Part shown: piece by piece, positions 53,924-61,879 of the stretch | Layout of the letters: the number at the start of each line of letters is the position of its first letter | Position numbering within the stretch: the first letter of the stretch is position 1 | DNA from: Pedobacter paludis | Lineage (GTDB): Bacteria; Bacteroidota; Bacteroidia; Sphingobacteriales; Sphingobacteriaceae | Direction of reading: 5' to 3' | Assembly (NCBI RefSeq): GCF_003173575.1 | Contig: NZ_QGNY01000007.1 | Span: 124,001-188,000 of the forward strand | DNA: 64,000 nucleotides | Translations under genes and position numbers: made by a program | The notes under the pieces: generated by a model | Told to the model about the DNA's origin: nothing | Database searches by the model: none | Seen by the model: the letters and a program-made list of their open reading frames with translations, nothing else

Positions 53924-54775
53924 TTAAATAATAATTTGTTTTCCGCTCTCATCAATAAAGAAATAGCCGTTTACAGCTGCAAAGTATTTTAAGGTATAGC
54001 GCTTGGCAGGTGTGGCTTCGCTGTAGAAATCGTAATCGTTTGTGCCATCAGTTTTCTTGGTTAGCACATACCCCTTAGTCGGATTTCTTGCAATCCAGGT
54101 TGCCGGATCTTTAAGAAAAACCCTAAAGTTTTCGATATAATACAGGGTTCTCGGAATCTCTAAAAAGGCATTGGGTTTAGACATGTCTACCAAATCAACT
54201 GTACCTGAAGAGATCAAAAAGAGCTGATGTTTTATTCTGCCATACTCCCCAAGTGAAGATTCCCAATACATCCACCAAGCTGGTTTCTCCAATCGATTGG
54301 AGAAAATAATCTTCTTGCTTCTAAGTGCAACCGGTAAATCAGCAGAAAAATCTCCGCCCGAAACCGTTCTAAATCCAATGGTTACAGATTTATTCGACAA
54401 AGCATCATCCGTGTTTTTGATGATTAATGGAATTTTTGTTTTCCCAGAATCAGCAGGCAAAGTATACGAAGCTTTTAAAGCCTCGTAATGGATTCCTTTT
54501 ACGGCTGTTGTTGAAGAATCTACAATATTTAGCACAAATTGTCTAGCATGCGAAACCCGTGGACCAGTAACTACAATTGGAACCCATATTGTATCCTGCG
54601 CCAAACTTGGATTGTATGCAAACGAATAACTTAGCGTTGTGGTGTCCTGATTCCCATCTTTATCCAGATAGCGGAGATAAACATTATCCTTTGATTGATA
54701 AGGCATCATCTCGTTTTTTTTGCAGGCAAATAATATCATGCTCAAAAGCAAAATATAAATGATATTCTTTTTCAT
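53924..54775 (-). CDS. DUF4843-domain lipoprotein
   Basis: This 283-residue protein has a lipobox LFAC (acylated Cys18) and two lysines after it. The mature part is beta-rich with an early DNVYLRYLDKDG segment, a central IPLIIKNTDDALSNKSVTIG strand pattern, and a C-terminal YTLKYFAAVNGYFFIDESGK. This matches the DUF4843 family, found only beside SusCD and PKD-like lipoproteins. It is probably a surface accessory protein for ligand capture. It starts 18 bases after the SusD stop. Confidence 0.8.
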   Translation of the reverse strand: MKKNIIYILLLSMILFACKKNEMMPYQSKDNVYLRYLDKDGNQDTTTLSYSFAYNPSLAQDTIWVPIVVTGPRVSHARQFVLNIVDSSTTAVKGIHYEALKASYTLPADSGKTKIPLIIKNTDDALSNKSVTIGFRTVSGGDFSADLPVALRSKKIIFSNRLEKPAWWMYWESSLGEYGRIKHQLFLISSGTVDLVDMSKPNAFLEIPRTLYYIENFRVFLKDPATWIARNPTKGYVLTKKTDGTNDYDFYSEATPAKRYTLKYFAAVNGYFFIDESGKQIII

Positions 54776-54793
54776 CTTTATTGTCTGTTTAGG

Positions 54794-56257
54794 TTAATTT
54801 CTATAAGCCTGCTCATCTACCGGAAGTGGAAAAACAAAAAGCTTATCCGATGGCTGGTAGATTAATCCAGTAGTGGTAATGATATTTAAATTAAGACGCT
54901 TGTGCATAAAGAAATTTTGGCTCTCACCGTAAAATTCCTTGCGGTACTCTCCTTCCAGCTCGTTAATAAAATCTAATTTCGAAATACCGGCACTTAAGCT
55001 TGCGCCTATGCCTCGATGTGTGCGGAGTGTATTGAAATAATCTACAGCAACGCCCGGATTGGTATCAAAGCTTGCCTCGGCCGCAATCATGTACATTTCG
55101 CTTAAGCGCAAGGCAGGTGCTACAAGTGGATGCAGATTCTCAATCGGACTAGAATTTACAAGATATTTCTGCAGGTAAAATCGATCTGTATTGCCCGCAC
55201 TTTTTACAATTCTAAACCATTGTTTGTACCGCCAGTCATCAGCGCCCACTGTGCCCAAATTATATATCGCGTTAATTTGATCGGCTGTTGCGGAGTAATC
55301 TGGGTTATCTCTAGAAAAAAGCCCAATTAACTGATCCTGAGACTTTGGAATAAACCAGCCAAATAAAATCTCGTTATAAAATATCCGGTCTCGTTTTGCA
55401 ACATCTGCATTAAAGAAATCTTCCTTAATTGTCCACGGAAATTTTAAAGATTCTATTACTTCTTTTGCACTGCTTAAAGCATTTGCATTATCCGATTTAT
55501 ACAGATAAACCCGAGCCAATTCGCCTACAACCGCATAATAATTCATGCGATGTCTCCTGTTTTGCAGAAATAGAGATCCATTTTTCAGCTCTGTGGTCTT
55601 CTCTCCTTTTGGATAACCCACAACATAAGTTCCTGGAATTATGGGATCAATCGTTTTTAGCAAGGTCTTCGCCTGTTGCAAGTCTGCAATCACCTTGTCC
55701 ATAATTTCAGATACGGTAGAGTAAGGTGTGGTTTTGGTACTAACCGTAGTTACATAGGGCATGGCCTTAAAAGAGGGGTTGTTTTTAAAAGAGGTACCAA
55801 ACATCCTCAATAAATCGAAATGCATATAGGCACGCAATGCCAGCGCTTCCCCTTTAATAATCTCATAGTTATGGTCCCTAAACAAACCTTTGCGTTCATC
55901 TATCACTTCCAAAATCTGGTTTACATTGCCAATAGATTTGTAGGAGCTTGTCCATATGGTGTTTATCTTATCAACAAAACTTGGAAGGGTGTAATCGAAG
56001 GCCGCAATCCTTTGGTAGTTGCCATCGCTAAACTGATAGTTCTGCGCCATAATATCCAGATTGCTAAAGGTTAAATTTCCGCCGTACAAATTAGTGCTGG
56101 CAAAGCCTACATAGGCACCGTTTAAAGCCTCCTTAAAGCCTTCTTCGGTAGTAAACAGCTCTTCTTTAGAAACTTCGGATTCCGGCTGGATATCCAAAAA
56201 CTTTTTACAGGAAGAAAAAGCGATAAGCGTGAATAATATAAATATGTATTTTTTCAT
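54794..56257 (-). CDS. RagB/SusD-family outer-membrane lipoprotein (locus 2)
   Basis: The 487 residues have a lipoprotein signal (LIAFSSC, Cys17) followed by KKFLDIQPESEVSKEELF, the typical start of a mature SusD protein. Helical TPR-like segments include ALALRAYMHFDLLRMFGTSF, and the C-terminal region has EYRKEFYGESQNFFMHKRL. It forms the lid over the SusC barrel. It starts ten bases after the susC stop, the same spacing as in locus 1. It is clearly diverged from the locus 1 SusD, so a different ligand is expected. Confidence 0.93.
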   Translation of the reverse strand: MKKYIFILFTLIAFSSCKKFLDIQPESEVSKEELFTTEEGFKEALNGAYVGFASTNLYGGNLTFSNLDIMAQNYQFSDGNYQRIAAFDYTLPSFVDKINTIWTSSYKSIGNVNQILEVIDERKGLFRDHNYEIIKGEALALRAYMHFDLLRMFGTSFKNNPSFKAMPYVTTVSTKTTPYSTVSEIMDKVIADLQQAKTLLKTIDPIIPGTYVVGYPKGEKTTELKNGSLFLQNRRHRMNYYAVVGELARVYLYKSDNANALSSAKEVIESLKFPWTIKEDFFNADVAKRDRIFYNEILFGWFIPKSQDQLIGLFSRDNPDYSATADQINAIYNLGTVGADDWRYKQWFRIVKSAGNTDRFYLQKYLVNSSPIENLHPLVAPALRLSEMYMIAAEASFDTNPGVAVDYFNTLRTHRGIGASLSAGISKLDFINELEGEYRKEFYGESQNFFMHKRLNLNIITTTGLIYQPSDKLFVFPLPVDEQAYRN

Positions 56258-56267
56258 TTTCTTAGAT

Positions 56268-59200
56268 TTAGAATGAAGCCAATAATGAAACCGTTAAACT
56301 CCGTGCAAAAGGATAGCTTGTACCTCGCTCCATTTGAATGCTTGAAGTTCTAAAAATGTCGTTCAAAGTCATGGTAGTTCGTAGATTTTGGAAGCCGATC
56401 TTTTTGATTAATTCCCTTTTAAAATCGTAAGAGAGATAGATTGATCTAAGCTCCAGCAAATTGTCTTTTTGCACAAACCTCGATGAAACATTGGTAATCG
56501 ATAAATCGGCAATATTTTTAAAGAAAGTCTGATCGCCAGGCTTAATCCATCTTTGATCCAATACCCTACTATCTACGTTAAAGCGTGGATCCGCATTTTC
56601 TATTCTGTCTACAAGTGTCTGATTATAGCTATACCCGCCAAAACGATAGTAAAAACTTAGGCTTACCATAAAATTTCTGTAACCAATATTGGCCGATAGG
56701 TTGCCCTCTGCCTTCGGTGCGCCATCAGCAACGGGCATAATGTCTTTCACATCCCATACATAACTTAGGGTTCCATCCTTTTTCAAAAAGATTTCCTTTC
56801 CGTTTTCCGGATCGATTCCCAATGAACGAACTGCATAAATAGCCGATAAAGACTGTCCCTCATTGTAGCGCAACAATGGTGTAGATTGCGCTTTTTTATC
56901 TGGGTTGGTTTGATACTGATCAATCTTATCATTAAGTGTTTTTAACGAATTAGAAAGCTTTACCAAGGTATTAACATTGTGGGCCAAATTACCCGTAATG
57001 TTAATGTTGAAATCTTTGTTTCTGAATGCATTCGCCGTTAAATACAACTCATAACCTTCATTGGCCATATCGCCCAGATTTTCCTTGTAGGTTGTAAAAC
57101 CGGTTGATGGCGATAAGTCGATATCGGTAATTAATCCCTTGGTTAGCTTATAATAATACCTCGGCGAAATGACAAAACGATCCTTAAATAAGCCCAAATC
57201 GATTCCAACATCATAAGTCTTTGTTTTCTGCCACTGTAAATTACTGTTTCCATACCCCAGAACCTGTGCACCTAAACCGGTAGAATACCAGTTCGATGGA
57301 TCATACTGATAAATAGATCTGGATAAATAAGCCGGGAAAGAAACCGAACCTACAATACCAGTGCTTGCTTTTAAACGCAACTGACTAACCACCTTCACGT
57401 TTTCCATAAAAGGTTCTTTGTGCATATTCCAGCCTATACCGGTTGACCAAAAGGGAGCAAATCTTTTATTGGAGCCAAAGGCTGATGAACCCTCGTATCT
57501 GAAAGATGCATCCAAGAGATATTTATTTTTAAAAGAATAATTGCCCGAGAAAAATGCACCGGCCAATCTATTTTCGGAAACATTACCGCCTGGTGCAGAA
57601 TTCTCTTTATAAATCCGGGCAAAGCCGATATTGGTAAAACGATCGTTAGAAAAACCCTGCGCCTCAATAAATTTATCATCGCTTCTAACTGCAACCACAT
57701 TTGTACCGAGCACCAAGTTAAAATACTGATCGCCTATTTGTTTATTATACCCCAAAGTGGCTTTTCCATCAATCGCCAAACGGTCACTTTCGCTCAGCGC
57801 ATAAGAGCCTTTATTGTTTAACTTATCGCTTGCATAAGCATAAAAAACACTGCTCAATGGCGAAACAAATTTATCTCCGGTAGTTTTGCTTTTGTTTAAG
57901 CTAATCTGGCTTTTAAAAGTTAAACTAGGTGTAAGTTTCCAGTCTACAGAGAAAGCATCAATTAACTCTAAGTTTGATGATTTATCAAAACTGGCCAAAC
58001 TGCCTTCAAAAAGCGGATTAAAAACATAGGTAGTTTTAATTTGATCTGGCCCATTCTGATGTGTATCTACCCTCCAGTTGGCAATTTCCTGAATTAAATC
58101 TCCATTCTGATTGGTTTTCGGATAGTATGGATTCATCCGTACATAGGTAGAAAAGTCGCCATAAGGAGAATTATTTCCATTAACCTGTGTAATACTAATC
58201 TCGTTTCTAAACAACAGTTTGGAACTTGGGTTGTAAGTAAAATTCATACCCCCACTGTAGCGATTGCGATCTGATTTTTGCATAACGCCGGGTTGCGTTT
58301 CGTAACGCAAATCAACCCCATATCTAAATTTTTGATCGCCACCTTGTACGTAAATAGAGTGTTTCTGGCGATAGGCATTCCTCAGCGCTTGAGACAACCA
58401 ATAGGTATCAACCCCACTGGCCACATTTTTAAGCCTTGCAAAATACTCAGCATCCAGCTGATCTTGGTTATAAGCAGTTGTTAAACCGCCATCATATAAA
58501 CCCGCCAGTTTTTCATAAGCCAGTTTATCCGCAGCATTTAAAACATGATAATCGGTTAAATCTGGTGCATTAACACTTAATTCATAGTTGTACGAGAGCT
58601 GAAGTTTTCCCGCAATGGGTGCTTTCGTTGTAATTACAATAACGCCATTGGCCGCTCTTGAGCCATATACGGCAGTCGCCGCCGCATCTTTTAACAACGT
58701 TACAGATTCAATTCTGTTGATATCGAGATCGGTTACCTTTTGGAGTGTAACTTCAAAGCCATCCAACATAAAAGCCGGAAGATTGTAATTGCTCGAAAGG
58801 TTATTTCGATCAAGTATGTTCTCCGTATCTTCTATGGATGGCAGAGCTGTTGCCCCACGGACATTAATTTTTGGTAACGCATTCGGATCAGAACCAAATA
58901 GATTATTGTCAAGTACCTTAAACGATGGATCGAAACTCTGGATACTCTTTAATAAATTCTGCGGATTGTTTTTCTTGAGTTCATCTCCACTTAGAGTAAT
59001 GGCGTTTCCCGTATAGTTTTCTTTTTTAATGGTTTGATAACCGGTAACCACAACATCGTTCATCTGTGTAAGCTTGGAAGCCAGCTTGATGCTCAGGTTC
59101 TTATTGCTGGTAACTTTGGTTTCAAAGAGTTCATAGCCAACATAGCTAAAAACAAGAATCGTTCCTTCGTCTACACTAATTCTAAATTCGCCCTTATCAT

Positions 59201-59696
59201 TGGTCATGCCAATACTTGAACCATTTTTAATTGAAATGTTTACGCCCGGCAGTGTTTCGCCTGTAGATTTGTCTGCAACCACACCCTTAATTTCTATTTT
59301 GGAAACGGGACGATTATTTTGATCCGGCAAATTTTCTTTATTACTGATTACAATTGTTTTGTTAACAATATTAAAACTCAAGTCCTGCCCTTTTAAAGAG
59401 GCACTCAATGCTTCCGTTAATGAGGCATTCTTAAGTTCGATAACAACATCAGGTCTACCCTGCAGCAACTGCCCTTTATAGAAGAAAAAATAACCGGTCT
59501 GTTTTTTAATTTCTTTAAATACGCTTTTAAGCGAAGTAGTTCTACGCGATAGGGTTACGGTTTGAGAAAAGCTGGCTGCCGATAAATGCATGGCACCAAC
59601 AAGTAAAAGAATTGTAGTCAATTTCATGACCAATAAAAATTTAATCCTTACCCTCCGCATTTCGCATGCGGGGTTGTAAAGGGTAGTTAATTTCAT
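56268..59696 (-). CDS. SusC/RagA-family TonB-dependent transporter with STN domain (locus 2)
   Basis: The protein has 1142 residues from the ATG at 59696. An N-terminal stretch of about 23 residues precedes the signal core MKLTTILLLVGAMHLSAA, a long n-region like that of locus 1. The STN domain (about 50-110) is followed by a carboxypeptidase-regulatory-like domain (IKGVVADKSTGETLPGV), a plug with PAFMLDGFEV and LLKDAAATAVYGSRAANGV, and an outer-membrane barrel with a C-terminal aromatic residue. The STN domain predicts signalling through the FecR/sigma pair upstream. A plus-strand promoter overlaps its start codon. The ligand is unknown. Confidence 0.94.
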   Translation of the reverse strand: MKLTTLYNPACEMRRVRIKFLLVMKLTTILLLVGAMHLSAASFSQTVTLSRRTTSLKSVFKEIKKQTGYFFFYKGQLLQGRPDVVIELKNASLTEALSASLKGQDLSFNIVNKTIVISNKENLPDQNNRPVSKIEIKGVVADKSTGETLPGVNISIKNGSSIGMTNDKGEFRISVDEGTILVFSYVGYELFETKVTSNKNLSIKLASKLTQMNDVVVTGYQTIKKENYTGNAITLSGDELKKNNPQNLLKSIQSFDPSFKVLDNNLFGSDPNALPKINVRGATALPSIEDTENILDRNNLSSNYNLPAFMLDGFEVTLQKVTDLDINRIESVTLLKDAAATAVYGSRAANGVIVITTKAPIAGKLQLSYNYELSVNAPDLTDYHVLNAADKLAYEKLAGLYDGGLTTAYNQDQLDAEYFARLKNVASGVDTYWLSQALRNAYRQKHSIYVQGGDQKFRYGVDLRYETQPGVMQKSDRNRYSGGMNFTYNPSSKLLFRNEISITQVNGNNSPYGDFSTYVRMNPYYPKTNQNGDLIQEIANWRVDTHQNGPDQIKTTYVFNPLFEGSLASFDKSSNLELIDAFSVDWKLTPSLTFKSQISLNKSKTTGDKFVSPLSSVFYAYASDKLNNKGSYALSESDRLAIDGKATLGYNKQIGDQYFNLVLGTNVVAVRSDDKFIEAQGFSNDRFTNIGFARIYKENSAPGGNVSENRLAGAFFSGNYSFKNKYLLDASFRYEGSSAFGSNKRFAPFWSTGIGWNMHKEPFMENVKVVSQLRLKASTGIVGSVSFPAYLSRSIYQYDPSNWYSTGLGAQVLGYGNSNLQWQKTKTYDVGIDLGLFKDRFVISPRYYYKLTKGLITDIDLSPSTGFTTYKENLGDMANEGYELYLTANAFRNKDFNINITGNLAHNVNTLVKLSNSLKTLNDKIDQYQTNPDKKAQSTPLLRYNEGQSLSAIYAVRSLGIDPENGKEIFLKKDGTLSYVWDVKDIMPVADGAPKAEGNLSANIGYRNFMVSLSFYYRFGGYSYNQTLVDRIENADPRFNVDSRVLDQRWIKPGDQTFFKNIADLSITNVSSRFVQKDNLLELRSIYLSYDFKRELIKKIGFQNLRTTMTLNDIFRTSSIQMERGTSYPFARSLTVSLLASF

Positions 59697-59703
59697 ACCT
59701 TTG
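59673..59703 (+). promoter_or_regulatory. Promoter on the strand opposite susC (locus 2)
   Basis: GTTG (59673-59676), 19 bases, then a perfect TAnnTTTG element TACCTTTG (59696-59703). It overlaps the susC start codon and points into the susC-fecR gap, where an intrinsic terminator follows 62 bases later. Confidence 0.6.
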
Positions 59704-59708
59704 TATTG

Positions 59709-59798
59709 AATGAGGTTAATAAATAGCAGCTTGCTTCGAAACCCAGCTGCTGGCCCAAATTTCTACCGGAAGCGTTCAAGCGCTTTCGGTTTTTTTTT
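59709..59798 (+). ncRNA. Candidate antisense small RNA at the susC leader (locus 2)
   Basis: A transcript from the plus-strand promoter at 59673-59703 to the terminator would be about 90 nucleotides long and complementary to the susC leader. It would hold a first hairpin (AGCAGCT 59724-59730 / AGCTGCT 59743-59749) and the terminator hairpin. The stretch GTTAATAAA occurs here and in the locus 1 candidate. The arrangement mirrors that locus and the DonS-type antisense RNAs of Bacteroides. Transcription is not shown, only the signals. Confidence 0.55.
59765..59798 (+). terminator. Intrinsic terminator of the locus 2 antisense RNA
   Basis: ACCGGAAGCG (59765-59774) and CGCTTTCGGT (59781-59790) form a ten-pair stem with one G-U pair and a six-base loop, followed by a run of T from 59790 to 59798. 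This is a textbook terminator for the plus strand. In minus orientation it has a mismatch and lacks the U tail. Confidence 0.85.
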
Positions 59799-59809
59799 AA
59801 GGTACGATT

Positions 59810-59836
59810 CTAAATTTCTGGTAATTTTTTCATCAT
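59810..59836 (-). CDS. Possible eight-residue leader peptide before susC (locus 2)
   Basis: ATG ATG AAA AAA TTA CCA GAA ATT TAG encodes MMKKLPEI upstream of susC. ACCAAACTAAAC, identical to the 12-mer before the locus 1 peptide, lies three bases before the ATG. The length of eight codons equals that of the locus 1 peptide. Support comes only from the parallel. Confidence 0.25.
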   Translation of the reverse strand: MMKKLPEI

Positions 59837-59893
59837 AAAGTTTAGTTTGGTGGTTAATTGGTTGATTGGTTTTTGAGGTTGATGTTTGTTAAT

Positions 59894-61015
59894 TTATTTC
59901 GTTCCTGATATGGTTAATACTTTTCCTTTAATATCTGTATGAACGTGGTTCAGTTCTAAGATTTCAAATACATCAGAAAGATTACTGTTTCGCGGAATCT
60001 CGCCCACATATTTTTCGTTTTTGATTTTGCCTTTATACACAACATCTATGTCGTACCAGCGTGAAATCTGACGCATAACCGTCTCCAGATCATCGTTATC
60101 AAAAGAAAAAATATTGTTTTTCCAGGCCATCTCTTTATCAAGGTCTAGCTGTTTATCTACAATTAGATTATTGTTTTCTTTATTCAATTGAGATTGCTCT
60201 CCAGGATGCAGCTTAACATTTGCCAAGCCACTGGTTACTTTTACCGAGCCCTCCAAAAGCGTTGTTTTTACAGCACCTTCATCATTATAAGAATTGATGT
60301 TAAAATGTGTTCCCAAAACTTCAACCGTTTCCTCTGCTGTTTTTACTCTAAAGGGTCTGGTTTTATCTTTGAAAACTTCAAAATAAGCTTCTCCATTAAG
60401 CTCAACCAAGCGCTCGCCCTTGCCAAAAGAATATGGATATTTTAATGTTGTGGCTGCGTTAAGCCAAACTTTAGAACCATCGGGCAGGCTGATTTGATAT
60501 TGACCGCCCCTGGGAGTAGAAATTGTATTGATTCCGGAAATATCTGATGCACCCGCTTGGGCAACGTACTCAATTTCGCCGTTTTTAGTTTTGCGGATCA
60601 GGATGCCATTTTGATTGGCGATTTGACCCTCTTTTGCATCATCCAGATCCACCTTGCGCCCATCAGCCAAAGTAAGCACTGCTTTGTTGCCACCAGGTAA
60701 AACATCTTTTAGTTGCCTCTTGGCTGTAAATTGATTCAGATCGCTTTTGCGATTAAGAAAATAAAAGCCCACGGATAAGCAAAGTACAATGCTTGCGGCA
60801 ACGCCAACCATTTTTAATAAAGGTAAAATGCTCGGTTTCCTGTTTTTGATCAATAGACTCCAAACCAAATTCTTGCTTTCTTCGATAATAGCCTGGCTGG
60901 GTGCCTCCTTTTCTATCGGCATCTGAATGTACCATTCTTCTACAAAAGAAATTTCTTCGGGTGTACAATTTCCCGAAAGGTATTTATCCAAGAGTTTTTT
61001 GGCATCTTTCTCCAT
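59894..61015 (-). CDS. FecR-family anti-sigma factor (locus 2)
   Basis: This 373-residue protein has the same length as the locus 1 FecR. The cytoplasmic N-terminus (about 1-80) is followed by one membrane span (LLKMVGVAASIVLCLSVGFY), a FecR domain (LTLADGRKVDLDDAKEGQ to about 205, including STPRGGQYQISLPDGSKVWL) and a C-terminal DUF4974-like domain. It should keep the adjacent sigma factor inactive and be triggered by the STN domain of the downstream SusC. The gap to the sigma gene is 149 bases. Confidence 0.93.
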   Translation of the reverse strand: MEKDAKKLLDKYLSGNCTPEEISFVEEWYIQMPIEKEAPSQAIIEESKNLVWSLLIKNRKPSILPLLKMVGVAASIVLCLSVGFYFLNRKSDLNQFTAKRQLKDVLPGGNKAVLTLADGRKVDLDDAKEGQIANQNGILIRKTKNGEIEYVAQAGASDISGINTISTPRGGQYQISLPDGSKVWLNAATTLKYPYSFGKGERLVELNGEAYFEVFKDKTRPFRVKTAEETVEVLGTHFNINSYNDEGAVKTTLLEGSVKVTSGLANVKLHPGEQSQLNKENNNLIVDKQLDLDKEMAWKNNIFSFDNDDLETVMRQISRWYDIDVVYKGKIKNEKYVGEIPRNSNLSDVFEILELNHVHTDIKGKVLTISGTK

Positions 61016-61164
61016 TATAACAAAAATCTAGTTTGGTTGATTACTATATATACGGCGAAGCCATTACCTTGGGGGTAGATGAAAAATAGATTTTTTATAA
61101 AAAACCAGAAAAAGACCTTAAAAATCTTGGAAACGAATAAGATAAAAATTCATTCGGATAAAAA

Positions 61165-61746
61165 TCAATGAATTTTTAATAGAAAAGCGAGATAAACAAA
61201 TATACCTAAACGAGACTTTAGTATTCTAAGCGCATTTTTTACCTGAGTTTTAACTGTTAACTCAGAAAGGCCCAGTTCTATTGCAATTTCCTTATGCGAT
61301 TTATTTTCTTTTCTGCTTAAAAGAAAAATCGTTCTCATTTTCGGTGGAAGTGCATTAATTTCCTGCTCAATTAGCGAAGCCATCTGTTTTTCTCTCACCA
61401 AATGATCGGTAAGCACATGATCCTGATCCAAGAAACTTTGTAGGGAATCAACATATTTATGCTCTACCTTTTGATGGGCGAAAACATCTAAAATTCGATT
61501 CCGAACAGCAGTATACAAATAGGCAGAAAGATTGCCATGCTGTTCCAATTGCCCTCGCTTAAGCCATAACGTTTCAAACAGTTGATGCACCACGTCTTTA
61601 GCCTCTTCCTCATCATTTAATCGCTTGCTGGCATGAATAAAAAGCAGCCCGAAAAAGCGATTGTAAATTTCTGTATACGCCTTCTCATCATTCTTGCTGA
61701 GCAAAAACGCCAATTCACTATCAGAAAGGGAATTATAGGAATACAT
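61165..61746 (-). CDS. ECF RNA polymerase sigma factor (locus 2)
   Basis: This 193-residue sigma-70 of the ECF class has region 2 at about 20-90 (YTEIYNRFFGLLFIHASKRL, DVVHQLFETLWLKRG) and region 4 at about 125-185 (LPPKMRTIFLLSRKENKSHK, then EIAIELGLSELTVKTQVKNA). It resembles the locus 1 factor in length and motif positions but differs through most of its sequence, so promoter choice may differ. It is the first gene of locus 2. A perfect -7 element lies 14 bases upstream. Confidence 0.95.
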   Translation of the reverse strand: MYSYNSLSDSELAFLLSKNDEKAYTEIYNRFFGLLFIHASKRLNDEEEAKDVVHQLFETLWLKRGQLEQHGNLSAYLYTAVRNRILDVFAHQKVEHKYVDSLQSFLDQDHVLTDHLVREKQMASLIEQEINALPPKMRTIFLLSRKENKSHKEIAIELGLSELTVKTQVKNALRILKSRLGIFVYLAFLLKIH

Positions 61747-61759
61747 AATAAGGATTACG

Positions 61760-61767
61760 CAAAGATA
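61760..61767 (-). promoter_or_regulatory. Promoter -7 element of the locus 2 sigma gene
   Basis: On the minus strand TATCTTTG matches TAnnTTTG exactly, 13 bases before the start codon at 61746. The -33 region (about 20 bases upstream) lacks a clear TTTG. It suggests housekeeping transcription of the regulator. Confidence 0.5.
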
Positions 61768-61879
61768 ATATTAAATAAACCGAAATTCTAACGCTGTTTA
61801 CGGTTCAAAGGGGAACGGCTGAGATCATCAAAATAGGTTTCAATTTGCACATCACTATAGATGTTATATCAAATTTCAG

